NCBI GenBank assembly: GCA_963800275.1
Contig: CAWDAI010000002.1
Coordinates: forward strand, 124,001-188,000
Reading direction: 5' to 3'
Origin: JAFMJV01 sp963800275
GTDB lineage: Bacteria > Chloroflexota > Limnocylindria > Limnocylindrales > CSP1-4
Length of the DNA stretch: 64,000 nucleotides
Part shown: piece by piece, positions 26,718 to 33,991 of the stretch
Layout of the letters: the number at the start of each line of letters is the position of its first letter
How positions within the stretch are numbered: the first letter of the stretch is position 1
Translations under genes and position numbers: made by a program
Notes under the pieces: generated by a model
What the model was told of the DNA's origin: nothing
Database searches by the model: none
The model's input: the letters and a program-made list of their open reading frames with translations, nothing else

Positions 26718-29108
26718 GTGACCGAACCCCGCAACGAGCAGACCGAACCGACCGCACCGAGCGAGCCCACAGAGGGCGCGTCGGTGCCGTCTGAGCCCGA
26801 GGCAGCAGCCGAGCCCAAGACAGCTCCCGAACCCGCGCCCGAACCTGCAGCCGAAACAGAGTCAGCTCCCGAAGCCGAACCCCAACCGGCGCCTGGACCC
26901 GAGCCGGAGCCCACGCTCGAACCTGCAGCCGCGCCCGATCCAGCTCCCGAAGCCGCACACGAGCCTGCGCCCGAACCCGAGCCCGCGCCCGAACCTGCAG
27001 CCGAACCAGAGTCAGCTCCCGTAGGCGCACCCGAGCCTGCGCCCGAACCCGAGCCCACGCCCGCACCCGAGCCCACGCCCGAACCCGAGCCCACGTTCGA
27101 ACCCGAGCCCACGCCCGAACCGGAGCCCACGTCCGAACCACCCGAACCGGAGCCCACGTTCGAACCCGAGCCCACGCCCGAACCTGCAGCCGAACCAGAG
27201 TCAGCTCCCGAAGCCGCACCCGAGCCCACGCCAGCAGCCGAACCCGAGCCCACGCCAGCAGCCGAACCCGAGCCCGAGCCCGCGTCCGCACCTGCAGCCG
27301 AACCAGAGTCAGCTCCCGAAGCCGAACCAGAGCCTGCGCCCGAACCCGAGCCTACGCCAGCAGCCGCACCCGAGCCCGAGCCCGCGCCCGCACCCGCACC
27401 CGAGCCCGAGCCTGCGCCCGCACCCGCACCCGAACAGACGGTCCGCCGGACCGTCTCACAGGAGATCGCACGGCAGTTGGCGGCCGCCGGTGCCCGTTAC
27501 TGCTTCACCGTACCGGCTGAGCCCATCCTGCCCCTGCTCGATGACCTCGCGTCGGCGGGCATTCGCGTCGTGACGACCCGCCACGAGGGCAGCGCAGCGC
27601 TCATGGCCGAGGCCCTGGCTCAGTCGACTGGACGGCCGCAGATCGTGGCTGCCTCACGAGCGGTCGGTGCTGCCAATGCGGCCATCGGCATCCACACCGC
27701 GGCTCAGGACTCGGCGCCACTGGTCGCGCTCATCGGCCAGACGACTTCGTCGATGCTCGGCCGAGAAGCGTTCCAGGAGGCTGACCTCGCGGGCAGCATC
27801 GGTGCGCTTGCAGCGTGGTCGACGCAGATCGATGCGGCCGATCTTGCCGCTGACGCACTCGGCAAGGCTTGGCGACGGATCAATACCGGGCGCCCCGGTC
27901 CAGTGCTGCTCTCCGTCCCGGTCGATGTCCAGACCCAGGTCCTTGAGCTGCCGGACGAAGCGCCCCCAAAGTCGCCCGGGGCCCGCGGTGCCGCGGCAGA
28001 CCGAGCGGCCGTCACCCGCGCCATGAAGATGCTGGCGGCATCCGAGCGGGGCGTCATCGTGGCAGGCGCTGGCGTTCTGCGATCACGCTCCACCAAGCGA
28101 CTCGTGGCGCTGTCGGAGGTGCTCGCGGTGCCCGTCGTCGCCGCCTGGCGACGCCCGGACGTATTCCCCAACGACCACCCCAACTACCTCGGCATGGCCG
28201 GTCCCTGGGCTGCGCCCACGGTGAACCCGCGGCTGGCTGATGCCGACGTCATCCTCTTCGTCGGCACCCGTCTCTCGGAGCCGACGACCGCCGGCTACAC
28301 GATCCCTGGGCAGAACACGAGCTGGATCCACGTCGACCTGGAGCCGCGGGCGGCACACGCCGGCCTGGGTGCACCGACGCTGTCCATCGCGGCCGACGCC
28401 TCGCGCTTCCTCGACTCAGCCTGGTCCGACCTGCGGGCCGCCGCGCTGGACAACGAGATGCGCTCGCGGCGAGAGGCTCGCAACGCTGCCGATCGCGAGG
28501 CCTATCGCCAGGCCGCCGATGTGGCGGCGGGGGAGTGGGGTGGTCCGGGCGCGCACCCCGGACGGATCATCGTCCGCCTGCGCGCGGCCCTGCCAGACAA
28601 CGCCACCATCGCGACCGATGCTGGCAACCTTGCCGCCTTCGTAGCGCGCGGGTATCGCTTCCGGCGCGCGGGTACCTTCATCGGCGCGACCTCCGGCACC
28701 ATGGGCTTCGGGCTCCCGGCCGCGATCGCCGCGTCGCTCATGGACCCCGATCGCATCGCCGTCGCACTCTGTGGGGACGGGGGTTTCGCCGCGTCGGCGA
28801 GCGAGCTGGAGACGGCCGTGCGTGAGGGTGCCCATCCCATCGTGGTCGTGCTCGACAACCATCGCTACGGCACGATCGCTGCTCGGCAACTCCAGGACGG
28901 CCGCCCGACGGTATCGACCGACCTCGGAGCCATCGACTTCGCGGCCCTGGCGCGCTCCCTCGGTGCGCTCGGGTTCAGCGCCGAGACCGACGAGGAATTC
29001 GGTGAGGCGCTGCGAGAGGCCATCTCGTCGCGTCAGACGTCGGTCATCCACGTGAAGGTCGACCCAGCCTGGCTCTCTGTGGATGACAATCCGCTGACCG
29101 CCGATTAA
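26718..29108 (+). CDS. Acetolactate synthase-like thiamine-diphosphate enzyme with Pro/Glu/Ala-rich N-terminal tail
   Basis: Residues 242-796 form a complete three-domain ThDP enzyme of the acetolactate synthase/oxalyl-CoA decarboxylase superfamily. The catalytic Glu290 is in TTRHEGSAALMAEAL; the central domain includes ADVILFVGTRLSEPT; the ThDP/Mg motif is CGDGGFAASASELETA ending in LDNHRYGT. Residues 1-240 are almost wholly Pro, Glu and Ala in repeats of PEPEPTPEPEP and EPAAEPESAPEA; no signal peptide precedes them. The reaction is unknown: no ilvN-like subunit or branched-chain gene is nearby. Start is a GTG one base after the microprotein stop. A hairpin at 29156-29173 lies beyond the stop but has no T run. 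Confidence 0.8.
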   Translation: MTEPRNEQTEPTAPSEPTEGASVPSEPEAAAEPKTAPEPAPEPAAETESAPEAEPQPAPGPEPEPTLEPAAAPDPAPEAAHEPAPEPEPAPEPAAEPESAPVGAPEPAPEPEPTPAPEPTPEPEPTFEPEPTPEPEPTSEPPEPEPTFEPEPTPEPAAEPESAPEAAPEPTPAAEPEPTPAAEPEPEPASAPAAEPESAPEAEPEPAPEPEPTPAAAPEPEPAPAPAPEPEPAPAPAPEQTVRRTVSQEIARQLAAAGARYCFTVPAEPILPLLDDLASAGIRVVTTRHEGSAALMAEALAQSTGRPQIVAASRAVGAANAAIGIHTAAQDSAPLVALIGQTTSSMLGREAFQEADLAGSIGALAAWSTQIDAADLAADALGKAWRRINTGRPGPVLLSVPVDVQTQVLELPDEAPPKSPGARGAAADRAAVTRAMKMLAASERGVIVAGAGVLRSRSTKRLVALSEVLAVPVVAAWRRPDVFPNDHPNYLGMAGPWAAPTVNPRLADADVILFVGTRLSEPTTAGYTIPGQNTSWIHVDLEPRAAHAGLGAPTLSIAADASRFLDSAWSDLRAAALDNEMRSRREARNAADREAYRQAADVAAGEWGGPGAHPGRIIVRLRAALPDNATIATDAGNLAAFVARGYRFRRAGTFIGATSGTMGFGLPAAIAASLMDPDRIAVALCGDGGFAASASELETAVREGAHPIVVVLDNHRYGTIAARQLQDGRPTVSTDLGAIDFAALARSLGALGFSAETDEEFGEALREAISSRQTSVIHVKVDPAWLSVDDNPLTAD
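26844..27440 (+). repeat. In-frame Pro/Glu/Ala-coding repeat array
   Basis: A higher-order repeat inside the ThDP enzyme gene. A roughly 31-base core coding for EPAAEPESAPE recurs near 26844, 26993, 27180 and 27290, nearly identical at the DNA level. Between the copies are 6- and 12-base units coding for PEPE and PEPT. The length is a multiple of three throughout, so repeat gain or loss would not break the frame. Confidence 0.9.
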
Positions 29109-29217
29109 CCGCTTCGTCGGGTACCTGCGGCCACTGTCCGTGCGCAAAGACAGTCCGGTGCGCTGACGCACCGCGGACATGGTGACTCCGCGCACCGTCC
29201 GCATGATCGGGAGGGTC

Positions 29218-29739
29218 TCAGGAGGTGGGGGAGTGGATCACGCGACGCATGGCCACTGCGGCGAAGCGAGCCCCTGAGTCCGCGTCCTGGCCCTCGCGAA
29301 CCGGCTCGAAGCCGAGGTCCCGGTAGAAGTCGAGGGCCGACGAGTTGGCGGCGAACACCCAGAGCATGGTCTCGTGCGCGTCCCAGCCGCGGGCCCATTC
29401 CTCGAGCTTGGCGATCAGCTCGCGGCCCACGCCATCACGGCGCGCGTCTGGGTCCACCCACATGCTGAACAGCAGCAGCGTCGCCGGACGACGTCGCCGG
29501 CCCTGCACCAGCCCGACCGGGACGGTGGCGTTCTCGGCGATGAACCAGGCGCGGTTGTCACCATGCGATGATTGACGGGCGCTACGGCTCCACTCGATGT
29601 CGGGTCGTGCTCGCGCTTCCTCGAGGGGCTGTCCGAACGCATACGGCGCGTCCGCGATGCTGCGCAGGCGCAGCTCTCGCAGGAGCGGGCCGTCATCGGG
29701 CCGGATACGGCGGATGTGGAGGTCGGGGGGAGCGCTCAC
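29218..29739 (-). CDS. GNAT family N-acetyltransferase
   Basis: A 173-residue GNAT. The start of the fold is LHIRRIRPDDGPLLRELRLRSI; the acetyl-CoA pyrophosphate loop is RRDGVGRELIAKLEEWA (motif A), followed by LWVFAANSSALDFYRDLGFEPVRE (motif B). The GTG at 29739 is preferred because GGAG lies 3 bases before it and it starts right at the fold; the frame is open further upstream. The substrate is unknown. It is the first of two minus-strand genes converging on the ThDP enzyme gene. Confidence 0.85.
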   Translation of the reverse strand: MSAPPDLHIRRIRPDDGPLLRELRLRSIADAPYAFGQPLEEARARPDIEWSRSARQSSHGDNRAWFIAENATVPVGLVQGRRRRPATLLLFSMWVDPDARRDGVGRELIAKLEEWARGWDAHETMLWVFAANSSALDFYRDLGFEPVREGQDADSGARFAAVAMRRVIHSPTS

Positions 29740-29801
29740 TAGCTCCACGGTAGCGATGCCGAGGCGTTCGCGCCGTCCTGTGGGACCCGCTTGACGTGCG
29801 G

Positions 29802-30215
29802 CTACTCGACTGGAGCGCCAGCGTTCGCGAGATCGGCTAGCCCGCCGGCGTCGGCGATGTCGGCGATCCCCGCGGCCTCCATCTGGGCCGCCGCCTGCGC
29901 GCTGCGGTTGCCCGAGTGGCAATAGACGAGGTACTGCTGATCAGGGTCGAGTTCACTGATCTGACTGGAGAAGTCGGCGCCGTTGACGTCGATGTTGATC
30001 GCGCCGGCGATGTGACCGGAGGCGTACTCGTCGGGCCTGCGCACGTCGATGATCACGGGCGGGTCGTCGCTCTCGATGAGCGCGACCGCGTCGGAAGCGG
30101 AGACCTTGTGCGCTCCGGGAGCTTCGGAAGGGGTGTTGCTCGTCGAGTCGCAGGCGGCGACCGCGAAGAGCGCGACCAGCGCCAGGGTCAGGAGCGTGAG
30201 CAGTCTACGTGACAT
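29802..30215 (-). CDS. Rhodanese-like lipoprotein
   Basis: A 137-residue exported protein. The N-terminus SRRLLTLLTLALVALFAVAAC is a lipoprotein signal with the lipobox cysteine at 22. After a Ser/Thr/Pro spacer comes one rhodanese domain: VIIDVRRPDEYASGHIAGAINID and the active-site loop YCHSGNRSAQAAA with the catalytic cysteine. Such single-domain proteins move sulfane sulfur or act on thiols at the cell surface. A candidate promoter and inverted repeat lie at 30261-30288. No sulfur-oxidation genes are nearby. Confidence 0.88.
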   Translation of the reverse strand: MSRRLLTLLTLALVALFAVAACDSTSNTPSEAPGAHKVSASDAVALIESDDPPVIIDVRRPDEYASGHIAGAINIDVNGADFSSQISELDPDQQYLVYCHSGNRSAQAAAQMEAAGIADIADAGGLADLANAGAPVE

Positions 30216-30260
30216 GTGGTTCCCCCGTGCGTGCGCGTCGTTTGGTGTTGCGTGGGACCA

Positions 30261-30288
30261 TCATTACAGTGGTTGCGCAATCACGCAA
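30261..30288 (-). promoter_or_regulatory. Candidate promoter with inverted-repeat operator for the rhodanese gene
   Basis: On the minus strand TTGCGT (30288-30283), a 16-base spacer and TAATGA (30266-30261) form a plausible sigma-70 promoter 46 bases before the ATG. The -35 region overlaps an inverted repeat, TTGCG-N6-CGCAA (30273-30288 on the plus strand), which could be a repressor site. Confidence 0.4.
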
Positions 30289-30424
30289 GTGGCCGCATGG
30301 TGTCACCGCAAACTGATGTGCGGCGCAGCAAATCGCACCTGGTGGCAACGCCGCGCGTCGACCGCCGTACCCGCATCGTGCGTCGCTGACGCTGTGACCG
30401 TGGCCGTCGTTGCGGAAGGCCCGA

Positions 30425-30488
30425 TGTGCGTGTCAGGTACGCAAACGACGACGTGGGCCGTATCCGCGACCATGGTGTGCGTGTCAGG
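30425..30488 (+). repeat. 13-bp direct repeat
   Basis: TGTGCGTGTCAGG occurs exactly at 30425-30437 and 30476-30488, a 51-bp period. The bases between the copies are not repeated. No third copy was seen in the gene-poor region. Confidence 0.7.
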
Positions 30489-30696
30489 AACATCGCGCGC
30501 CGCTCAGCGTTCGTAGACGTGCCTGTCGTCGAGTCCTTGCCCGAGGGACAGATCCGGGACGGTTCGGTCGGCAGATGTGTCGATTGCGTGACTGGTGCGC
30601 AAGTGGGGTCCGAGAGGATGCGCAACCGACGAACCCCGACGACGGACCCCGACCCGCAGCGCCCGCAGCGGGTCTCGGGCCCTGCCGAGCACGATG

Positions 30697-30711
30697 TTAC
30701 ATAACTTACAT
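30697..30711 (+). promoter_or_regulatory. Paired TTACAT units in an AT-rich island
   Basis: TTACAT occurs at 30697-30702 and 30706-30711, a 9-base period that puts the two units close to one helical turn apart. The island of about 25 bases is mostly A and T in otherwise GC-rich DNA. It could be a regulator site or a weak promoter; no gene starts close by. Confidence 0.35.
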
Positions 30712-30730
30712 TATCGGCAGTGGGGCTGAC

Positions 30731-30796
30731 GGCAGACCGGTCGGGATCGCGGCGTCCGTCGAACGGCAGACCGGTCGGGATCGCGGCGTCCGTCGA
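30731..30796 (+). repeat. 34-bp tandem duplication
   Basis: Two head-to-tail copies of a 34-base unit beginning GGCAGACCGGTCGGGATCGC at 30731 and 30765; they match over the first 33 bases. The unit contains the short palindrome ACCGGT. It is in non-coding DNA. Confidence 0.85.
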
Positions 30797-31020
30797 GTGG
30801 TGAGCGTGTTCGCCTCTGGACCCGACCCAAGCTCCGGCCTGGCCGTCTGAGGCGGGCGTTCTGTCGAGGTTGCAGAGCAAGCCTCAGCCGGCGAGCCAGG
30901 TGTCGCCCGTCTCTGTCGCCCTCAGCCGCCTGCCGCTCGTTCCCGGCCCGGCAACGACCAGATCCATGAGTGCGTGCGGTCCACCGAGCGGGGACAGGAT
31001 AGTGGAAAAGATAGGTGATA

Positions 31021-31029
31021 TGTGGATAA
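31021..31029 (-). promoter_or_regulatory. Perfect DnaA-box 9-mer
   Basis: The minus strand reads TTATCCACA, the consensus DnaA box. A looser match, AGTGGAAAA, lies just upstream at about 31010 in the same orientation, within an AT-rich stretch (31008-31033). A single perfect box is not enough to call an origin. Confidence 0.4.
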
Positions 31030-31078
31030 CTCTTGCGTGGAACGTCAGGATACGGTGGTACGATCGGCGACGCCGTGA

Positions 31079-31103
31079 TGACCCGGCTCACACTTCCGGG
31101 TCA
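31079..31103. repeat. 8-bp perfect inverted repeat
   Basis: TGACCCGG (31079-31086) and CCGGGTCA (31096-31103) are separated by 9 bases. They lie 33 bases before the ATG at 31136. The element has no T run and so is more likely an operator or leader hairpin than a terminator. Confidence 0.5.
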
Positions 31104-31135
31104 AGACAACTTCAAACCTAGAGGGAATCACTCGC

Positions 31136-31249
31136 ATGCTCTCGACAGACGTGTGCCCCAGCACACGCCCTTTCGGCATGGCCAGAATCACCCTGCCCGC
31201 GCCGCCATGCCACCGAACGAACCGGCCCCCTCGTGGGGGGCAGGGTTGA
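31136..31249 (+). CDS. Short ORF, probable 5' part of a frameshifted gene
   Basis: A 37-residue ORF (ATG, GAGGG ten bases upstream) with a Pro/Arg-rich sequence containing ITLPAPPCHRTNRPPRGG. It runs into the GTG-started ORF at 31233 in the +1 frame. The crossing point is a run of six G (31235-31240). With five G the two frames join to read RPPRGGRVDAAYYRAYRAA, which looks natural. The join is therefore likely to be a single-base indel, either real or a sequencing error. Confidence 0.4.
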   Translation: MLSTDVCPSTRPFGMARITLPAPPCHRTNRPPRGGQG

Positions 31250-31694
31250 CGCTGCGTACTACCGGGCCTACCGAGCGGCCCACCCCGAGTACCGTGACAA
31301 GGAACGGCAGCGACGCGCAGAGCGTCGACGTGCGCGTGGTCGTGAGGACCGTTCCCGGGAGTACGCACGACAGCGGGAACGACGTGCCGAACAGCGTCGG
31401 ACCCACGATGCCGACAATGGCTGGGCCATCTTCGACCATCCCATCATGACCAGGGCCATCGCGATCGCCGACCGCTGGACCCGGCGGGACGGCCGTCAGG
31501 CTGTCACCGACGGACGTCATGCTGAGGCCATCTCCACGGCCGCCCTTGCCATCGTCGCCGAGCAGGATCCCGATGACGCGGTCCGCAGCTATCTGCGCGC
31601 GGAGCGATCGTGGGCCTGGTGGAACCGCACCGGCGATCCGCAGCGAGGACTCGATTCCCCGGCGGCGATCGGGGTCAAGAGTGACGGACCGTAG
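31233..31694 (+). CDS. Hypothetical Arg-rich protein
   Basis: A 153-residue ORF with a GTG start. The N-terminal 55 residues are strongly basic and helical: AAYYRAYRAAHPEYRDKERQ, then many Arg/Glu residues typical of nucleic-acid-binding helices. The rest is globular, with AIAIADRWTRRDGRQAVTDGRHAEAISTAALAIVAEQDPDD. The YYRAYRAAHPEYR segment recalls small proteins of actinobacterial phages and mobile DNA, but I cannot name a family. The true start may be at 31136 if the G-run frameshift is an error. It converges on the XRE gene at 31721. Confidence 0.55.
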   Translation: MGGRVDAAYYRAYRAAHPEYRDKERQRRAERRRARGREDRSREYARQRERRAEQRRTHDADNGWAIFDHPIMTRAIAIADRWTRRDGRQAVTDGRHAEAISTAALAIVAEQDPDDAVRSYLRAERSWAWWNRTGDPQRGLDSPAAIGVKSDGP

Positions 31695-31720
31695 CTGGCA
31701 GCATCACGAGGGCCGCAGGA

Positions 31721-32062
31721 TCAGTGGGTCTTGTCGTTGCTCCGGCCGACCTTCTCGATCGCTTGCACGATCAGGGCCGACTGTTGCTCGAGCGCTTCGA
31801 TGATGGTATCGAGGCGCTCCAGCAGCGGGTCGCCCTGGTCCTGTGGGACCGGCGGCTCGCTCCCATAGATGGAAGCGAGCGTGGAGATGAACTGGGGACC
31901 TGGCGGTTTCGGCCCAGCCTCGACCGTGCGGTAGTAGGCCGGCAGCACAGGATAGCCAGCTCGTTCCATCTCGGCGATCGTCTGATCCACGCTCCAACCG
32001 CGGGCTTTGCGTTCCCGACGCATCCACGACCCCACCATCCCACGTTCGCCGTCTGACTTCAC
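31721..32062 (-). CDS. XRE-type helix-turn-helix protein
   Basis: A 113-residue protein with an N-terminal Cro/C1-like helix-turn-helix, SWMRRERKARGWSVDQTIAEMERAGYPVLPAYYRTVEAG, and a C-terminal amphipathic helix with an acidic face (DPLLERLDTIIEALEQQSALIVQAIEKVGR) that may dimerise. The start is a GTG at 32062; an ATG at 32038 is a reasonable alternative. It probably binds DNA as a local regulator. Together with the Arg-rich gene it forms a two-gene convergent accessory pair. Confidence 0.7.
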   Translation of the reverse strand: MKSDGERGMVGSWMRRERKARGWSVDQTIAEMERAGYPVLPAYYRTVEAGPKPPGPQFISTLASIYGSEPPVPQDQGDPLLERLDTIIEALEQQSALIVQAIEKVGRSNDKTH

Positions 32063-32217
32063 GTCCGCCTCTCCGCCTCAAGTCCCCAGCCCGCTGACCA
32101 GAAGCGGCCAACCGGGCTCGGGCCGGCCACTCCGGATTCACTCCTCCGGAGGGGCACTCGCATATGTGGGGCTTCCACCCCGGCGCCGGCTAGTCTAGCG
32201 CTCGGGCACGCTCACTT

Positions 32218-33660
32218 TCAGGGTCCCGGCGCCGCCGCCCTTCGACGCAAGTGGAACAACGTGCGCACCGTCTCTGCGAGCGGCGTCTCCGAGACGATCT
32301 CGAAGTGCTGGTCGAAGGCCCGGCGAAAGCCTTCGATGCTGTAGCCCTCGAAGACGTCGCGGCGCGCCACCAGCAGGCGCTGCACCATGGCGTCCTCCTT
32401 GGGTACCCACTCGACGACGACGTGCGGCGCCAGGCGTGCGAACAGCCGCGCGATCATGGGCAAGGGAACATTGGCGCCGATGGCCAGGTGATGGACGAGC
32501 GCCAGTGCCAGGATCACGTCGGCCTGCTCCTCGATGCGCTCGAGCAGGCCGCGGCGCTCACTGTTGCCCCAGCCGAGGCCCGGGCTGGGATCGGTGAGAT
32601 CGGCGAGGAGTGGGGTGATATCGTGGCGGTCGTTGGCCCGCAGAGCACGGTATGCGCGCTCCACCGCCGCTGGATCGATGTCGAGCGCGACCACGCTGTA
32701 GCCAGCCTCGGCCGCGATGCGACTGTACCGGCCGGTGTTGGCGCCCAGGTCCCAGAGCCTCTTCCCGCCAGCACCTGCGAGCGCCACCCGTACGGCCTCG
32801 GCCTTGGCTTGCGTGGCCGCGTCCCCATAGCTGGTGTGGTCGGCATAGTCCGCCCAAGCCGTGCCCTGCGGATCCCAATCGAGGCCCGCGACCGTATCGC
32901 GCAGGCTCTCGATAAGGGTCCCCAGCCGCTTGGCTGAGACGGTCGTCTGCTCTGTCTCGCCGCCGGCATTGTCCCCGGCGTGATGGCGCTGCGCTCGAGC
33001 GTGCAGGTGGACGTGTGGTCCCAGGCCGAATGACAGCCTCGTCCGGCCCGGCAGCAACCTGGCCGCCAGATCGAGGGGGATGCCCTCGAGGTGACTGCGA
33101 AGCAGGCTCCCCAGGCGGATGTCGACCCTCGCCATCAGCGCCAGGGGCGCAAGGAAGTGCTCGCAGAACTGGCGATACGGCGCCCACGGACGGCCAGGCA
33201 CGACCGGCTCGAACGAGAGCGAGTCGATGAGGATCGGTCGTCCTCGCTGGAACTGGACGTTGAAGGCGGAAGCGTCGCGCAGGGTCAGACCGGACTGGCG
33301 CGCCATCGTCTCGGCCTGAAGTGTGAGCAGGGCCGCGTCCTTCAATTGCCCGAACGACCACTCGTAAGGATATGAGATGAGCTCGAGCGGCGCCGGCCGG
33401 ATGACGCGATAGGCACCGGGCGCGGCCGCCATCTCGATACCCGCATCTTCATGCGCCACGAGCGCACCTGCCCCGACGAGACGGTCATACAGTCCCGATC
33501 GGATGAAAGCGTCCCAGTCCTCAGCGAAGGTGGCAGCGATCTGGCGGTAGAGCTCGCCATCCCGGCGGAAGACGAAGCCGGCCGGGTCGCGATAGGAGCC
33601 CGGGTCGCGCGCTGCTCGCGCCGACGGGGCGTCCCGACCGCCCTCCGCCGGTTCAGCCAC
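32218..33660 (-). CDS. Class I SAM-dependent methyltransferase with large N-terminal domain
   Basis: A 480-residue protein. The C-terminal half holds a Rossmann methyltransferase: LWDLGANTGRYSRIAAEAGYSVVALDID (motif I and the acidic residue of strand 2), ALALVHHLAIG (motif IV region) and VVVEWVPKEDAMVQRLL. The N-terminal 270 residues lack a recognised domain but carry conserved-looking YPYEWSFGQLKDAAL, DASAFNVQFQRGRPILIDSLSFEP and PYRQFCEHFLAPLAL, which resemble methyltransferases linked to nodulation or glycan loci. The GTG start overlaps the stop of the small membrane gene by 8 bases, so the two are coupled. Confidence 0.75.
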   Translation of the reverse strand: MAEPAEGGRDAPSARAARDPGSYRDPAGFVFRRDGELYRQIAATFAEDWDAFIRSGLYDRLVGAGALVAHEDAGIEMAAAPGAYRVIRPAPLELISYPYEWSFGQLKDAALLTLQAETMARQSGLTLRDASAFNVQFQRGRPILIDSLSFEPVVPGRPWAPYRQFCEHFLAPLALMARVDIRLGSLLRSHLEGIPLDLAARLLPGRTRLSFGLGPHVHLHARAQRHHAGDNAGGETEQTTVSAKRLGTLIESLRDTVAGLDWDPQGTAWADYADHTSYGDAATQAKAEAVRVALAGAGGKRLWDLGANTGRYSRIAAEAGYSVVALDIDPAAVERAYRALRANDRHDITPLLADLTDPSPGLGWGNSERRGLLERIEEQADVILALALVHHLAIGANVPLPMIARLFARLAPHVVVEWVPKEDAMVQRLLVARRDVFEGYSIEGFRRAFDQHFEIVSETPLAETVRTLFHLRRRAAAPGP

Positions 33661-33841
33661 CCTTCGGTGGTTCGTCCTGGGCCACGGCCGTTTCGGCCGG
33701 TTCGTCCTTGCCGCGCACGTTACCCACGAAGCGGGCGATCTGCCGGCGGAAGAAGATGGGCACGGCGACCAGCCCCGCGATCAGCGCCTGGATGACGAGG
33801 CTGCCGGAGCCTGGGTCGATGTACGCGAAGATGAGCTCCAT
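33653..33841 (-). CDS. Small membrane protein with YIDPGSGS motif
   Basis: A 62-residue protein. MELIFAYIDPGSGSLVIQAL leads into one transmembrane helix (IAGLVAVPIFF), then a basic stretch RRQIARF and an acidic/polar tail. The YIDPG-GS start is shared by small membrane proteins found next to glycan or phosphoglycosyl genes in many bacteria; the function is unknown to me. AGGGGAG lies 7 bases before the ATG. It is directly coupled to the methyltransferase gene. Confidence 0.7.
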   Translation of the reverse strand: MELIFAYIDPGSGSLVIQALIAGLVAVPIFFRRQIARFVGNVRGKDEPAETAVAQDEPPKGG

Positions 33842-33991
33842 GGTCGACTCCCCTGGAGGTATGTCCGGTGTGGCGCCCCTGTCCCGGGACGTCCATCACG
33901 CGCCCTACACGATAGCATCGCCGTGGCCGACGGTCCCATCCATCGCCTGCCGCTCGTGGCGGCCTCGTCCTTGCGCACAGAGGAGCGCGCG

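Larger units (their letters stand above)
30216..31135. other. Gene-poor region with repeats and AT-rich islands
   Basis: About 0.9 kb in which I find no reading frame with protein-like composition; the open frames are rich in Arg, Ser and Thr and have no family features. It holds a 13-bp direct repeat, two TTACAT units, a 34-bp tandem duplication, a perfect DnaA-box 9-mer and an 8-bp inverted repeat (listed separately). Against the GC-rich surroundings, 30690-30720 and 31008-31033 are clearly AT-rich. Confidence 0.6.

Noticed and set aside
29156..29173. Terminator after the ThDP enzyme gene
   Set aside because: CGGTGCG-CTGA-CGCACCG is a good 7-bp stem, but no T run follows on either strand.
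30425..30796. Possible CRISPR array
   Set aside because: Only two copies of each repeat; the 34-bp units are directly adjacent with no spacers, and no cas gene is in the window.
30281..30880. 199-codon open frame on the minus strand in the gene-poor region
   Set aside because: The composition is Arg/Ser/Thr-rich with low-complexity TRT repeats from the DNA direct repeat, there is no ribosome site and no recognisable fold.
30690..31033. Chromosomal oriC
   Set aside because: Only one perfect DnaA box, no dnaA or dnaN nearby, and the surrounding genes are not those typical of an origin.
32130..32151. Terminator between the methyltransferase and XRE genes
   Set aside because: CTCCGGA-N8-TCCGGAG is an inverted repeat, but no T run follows on the minus strand.
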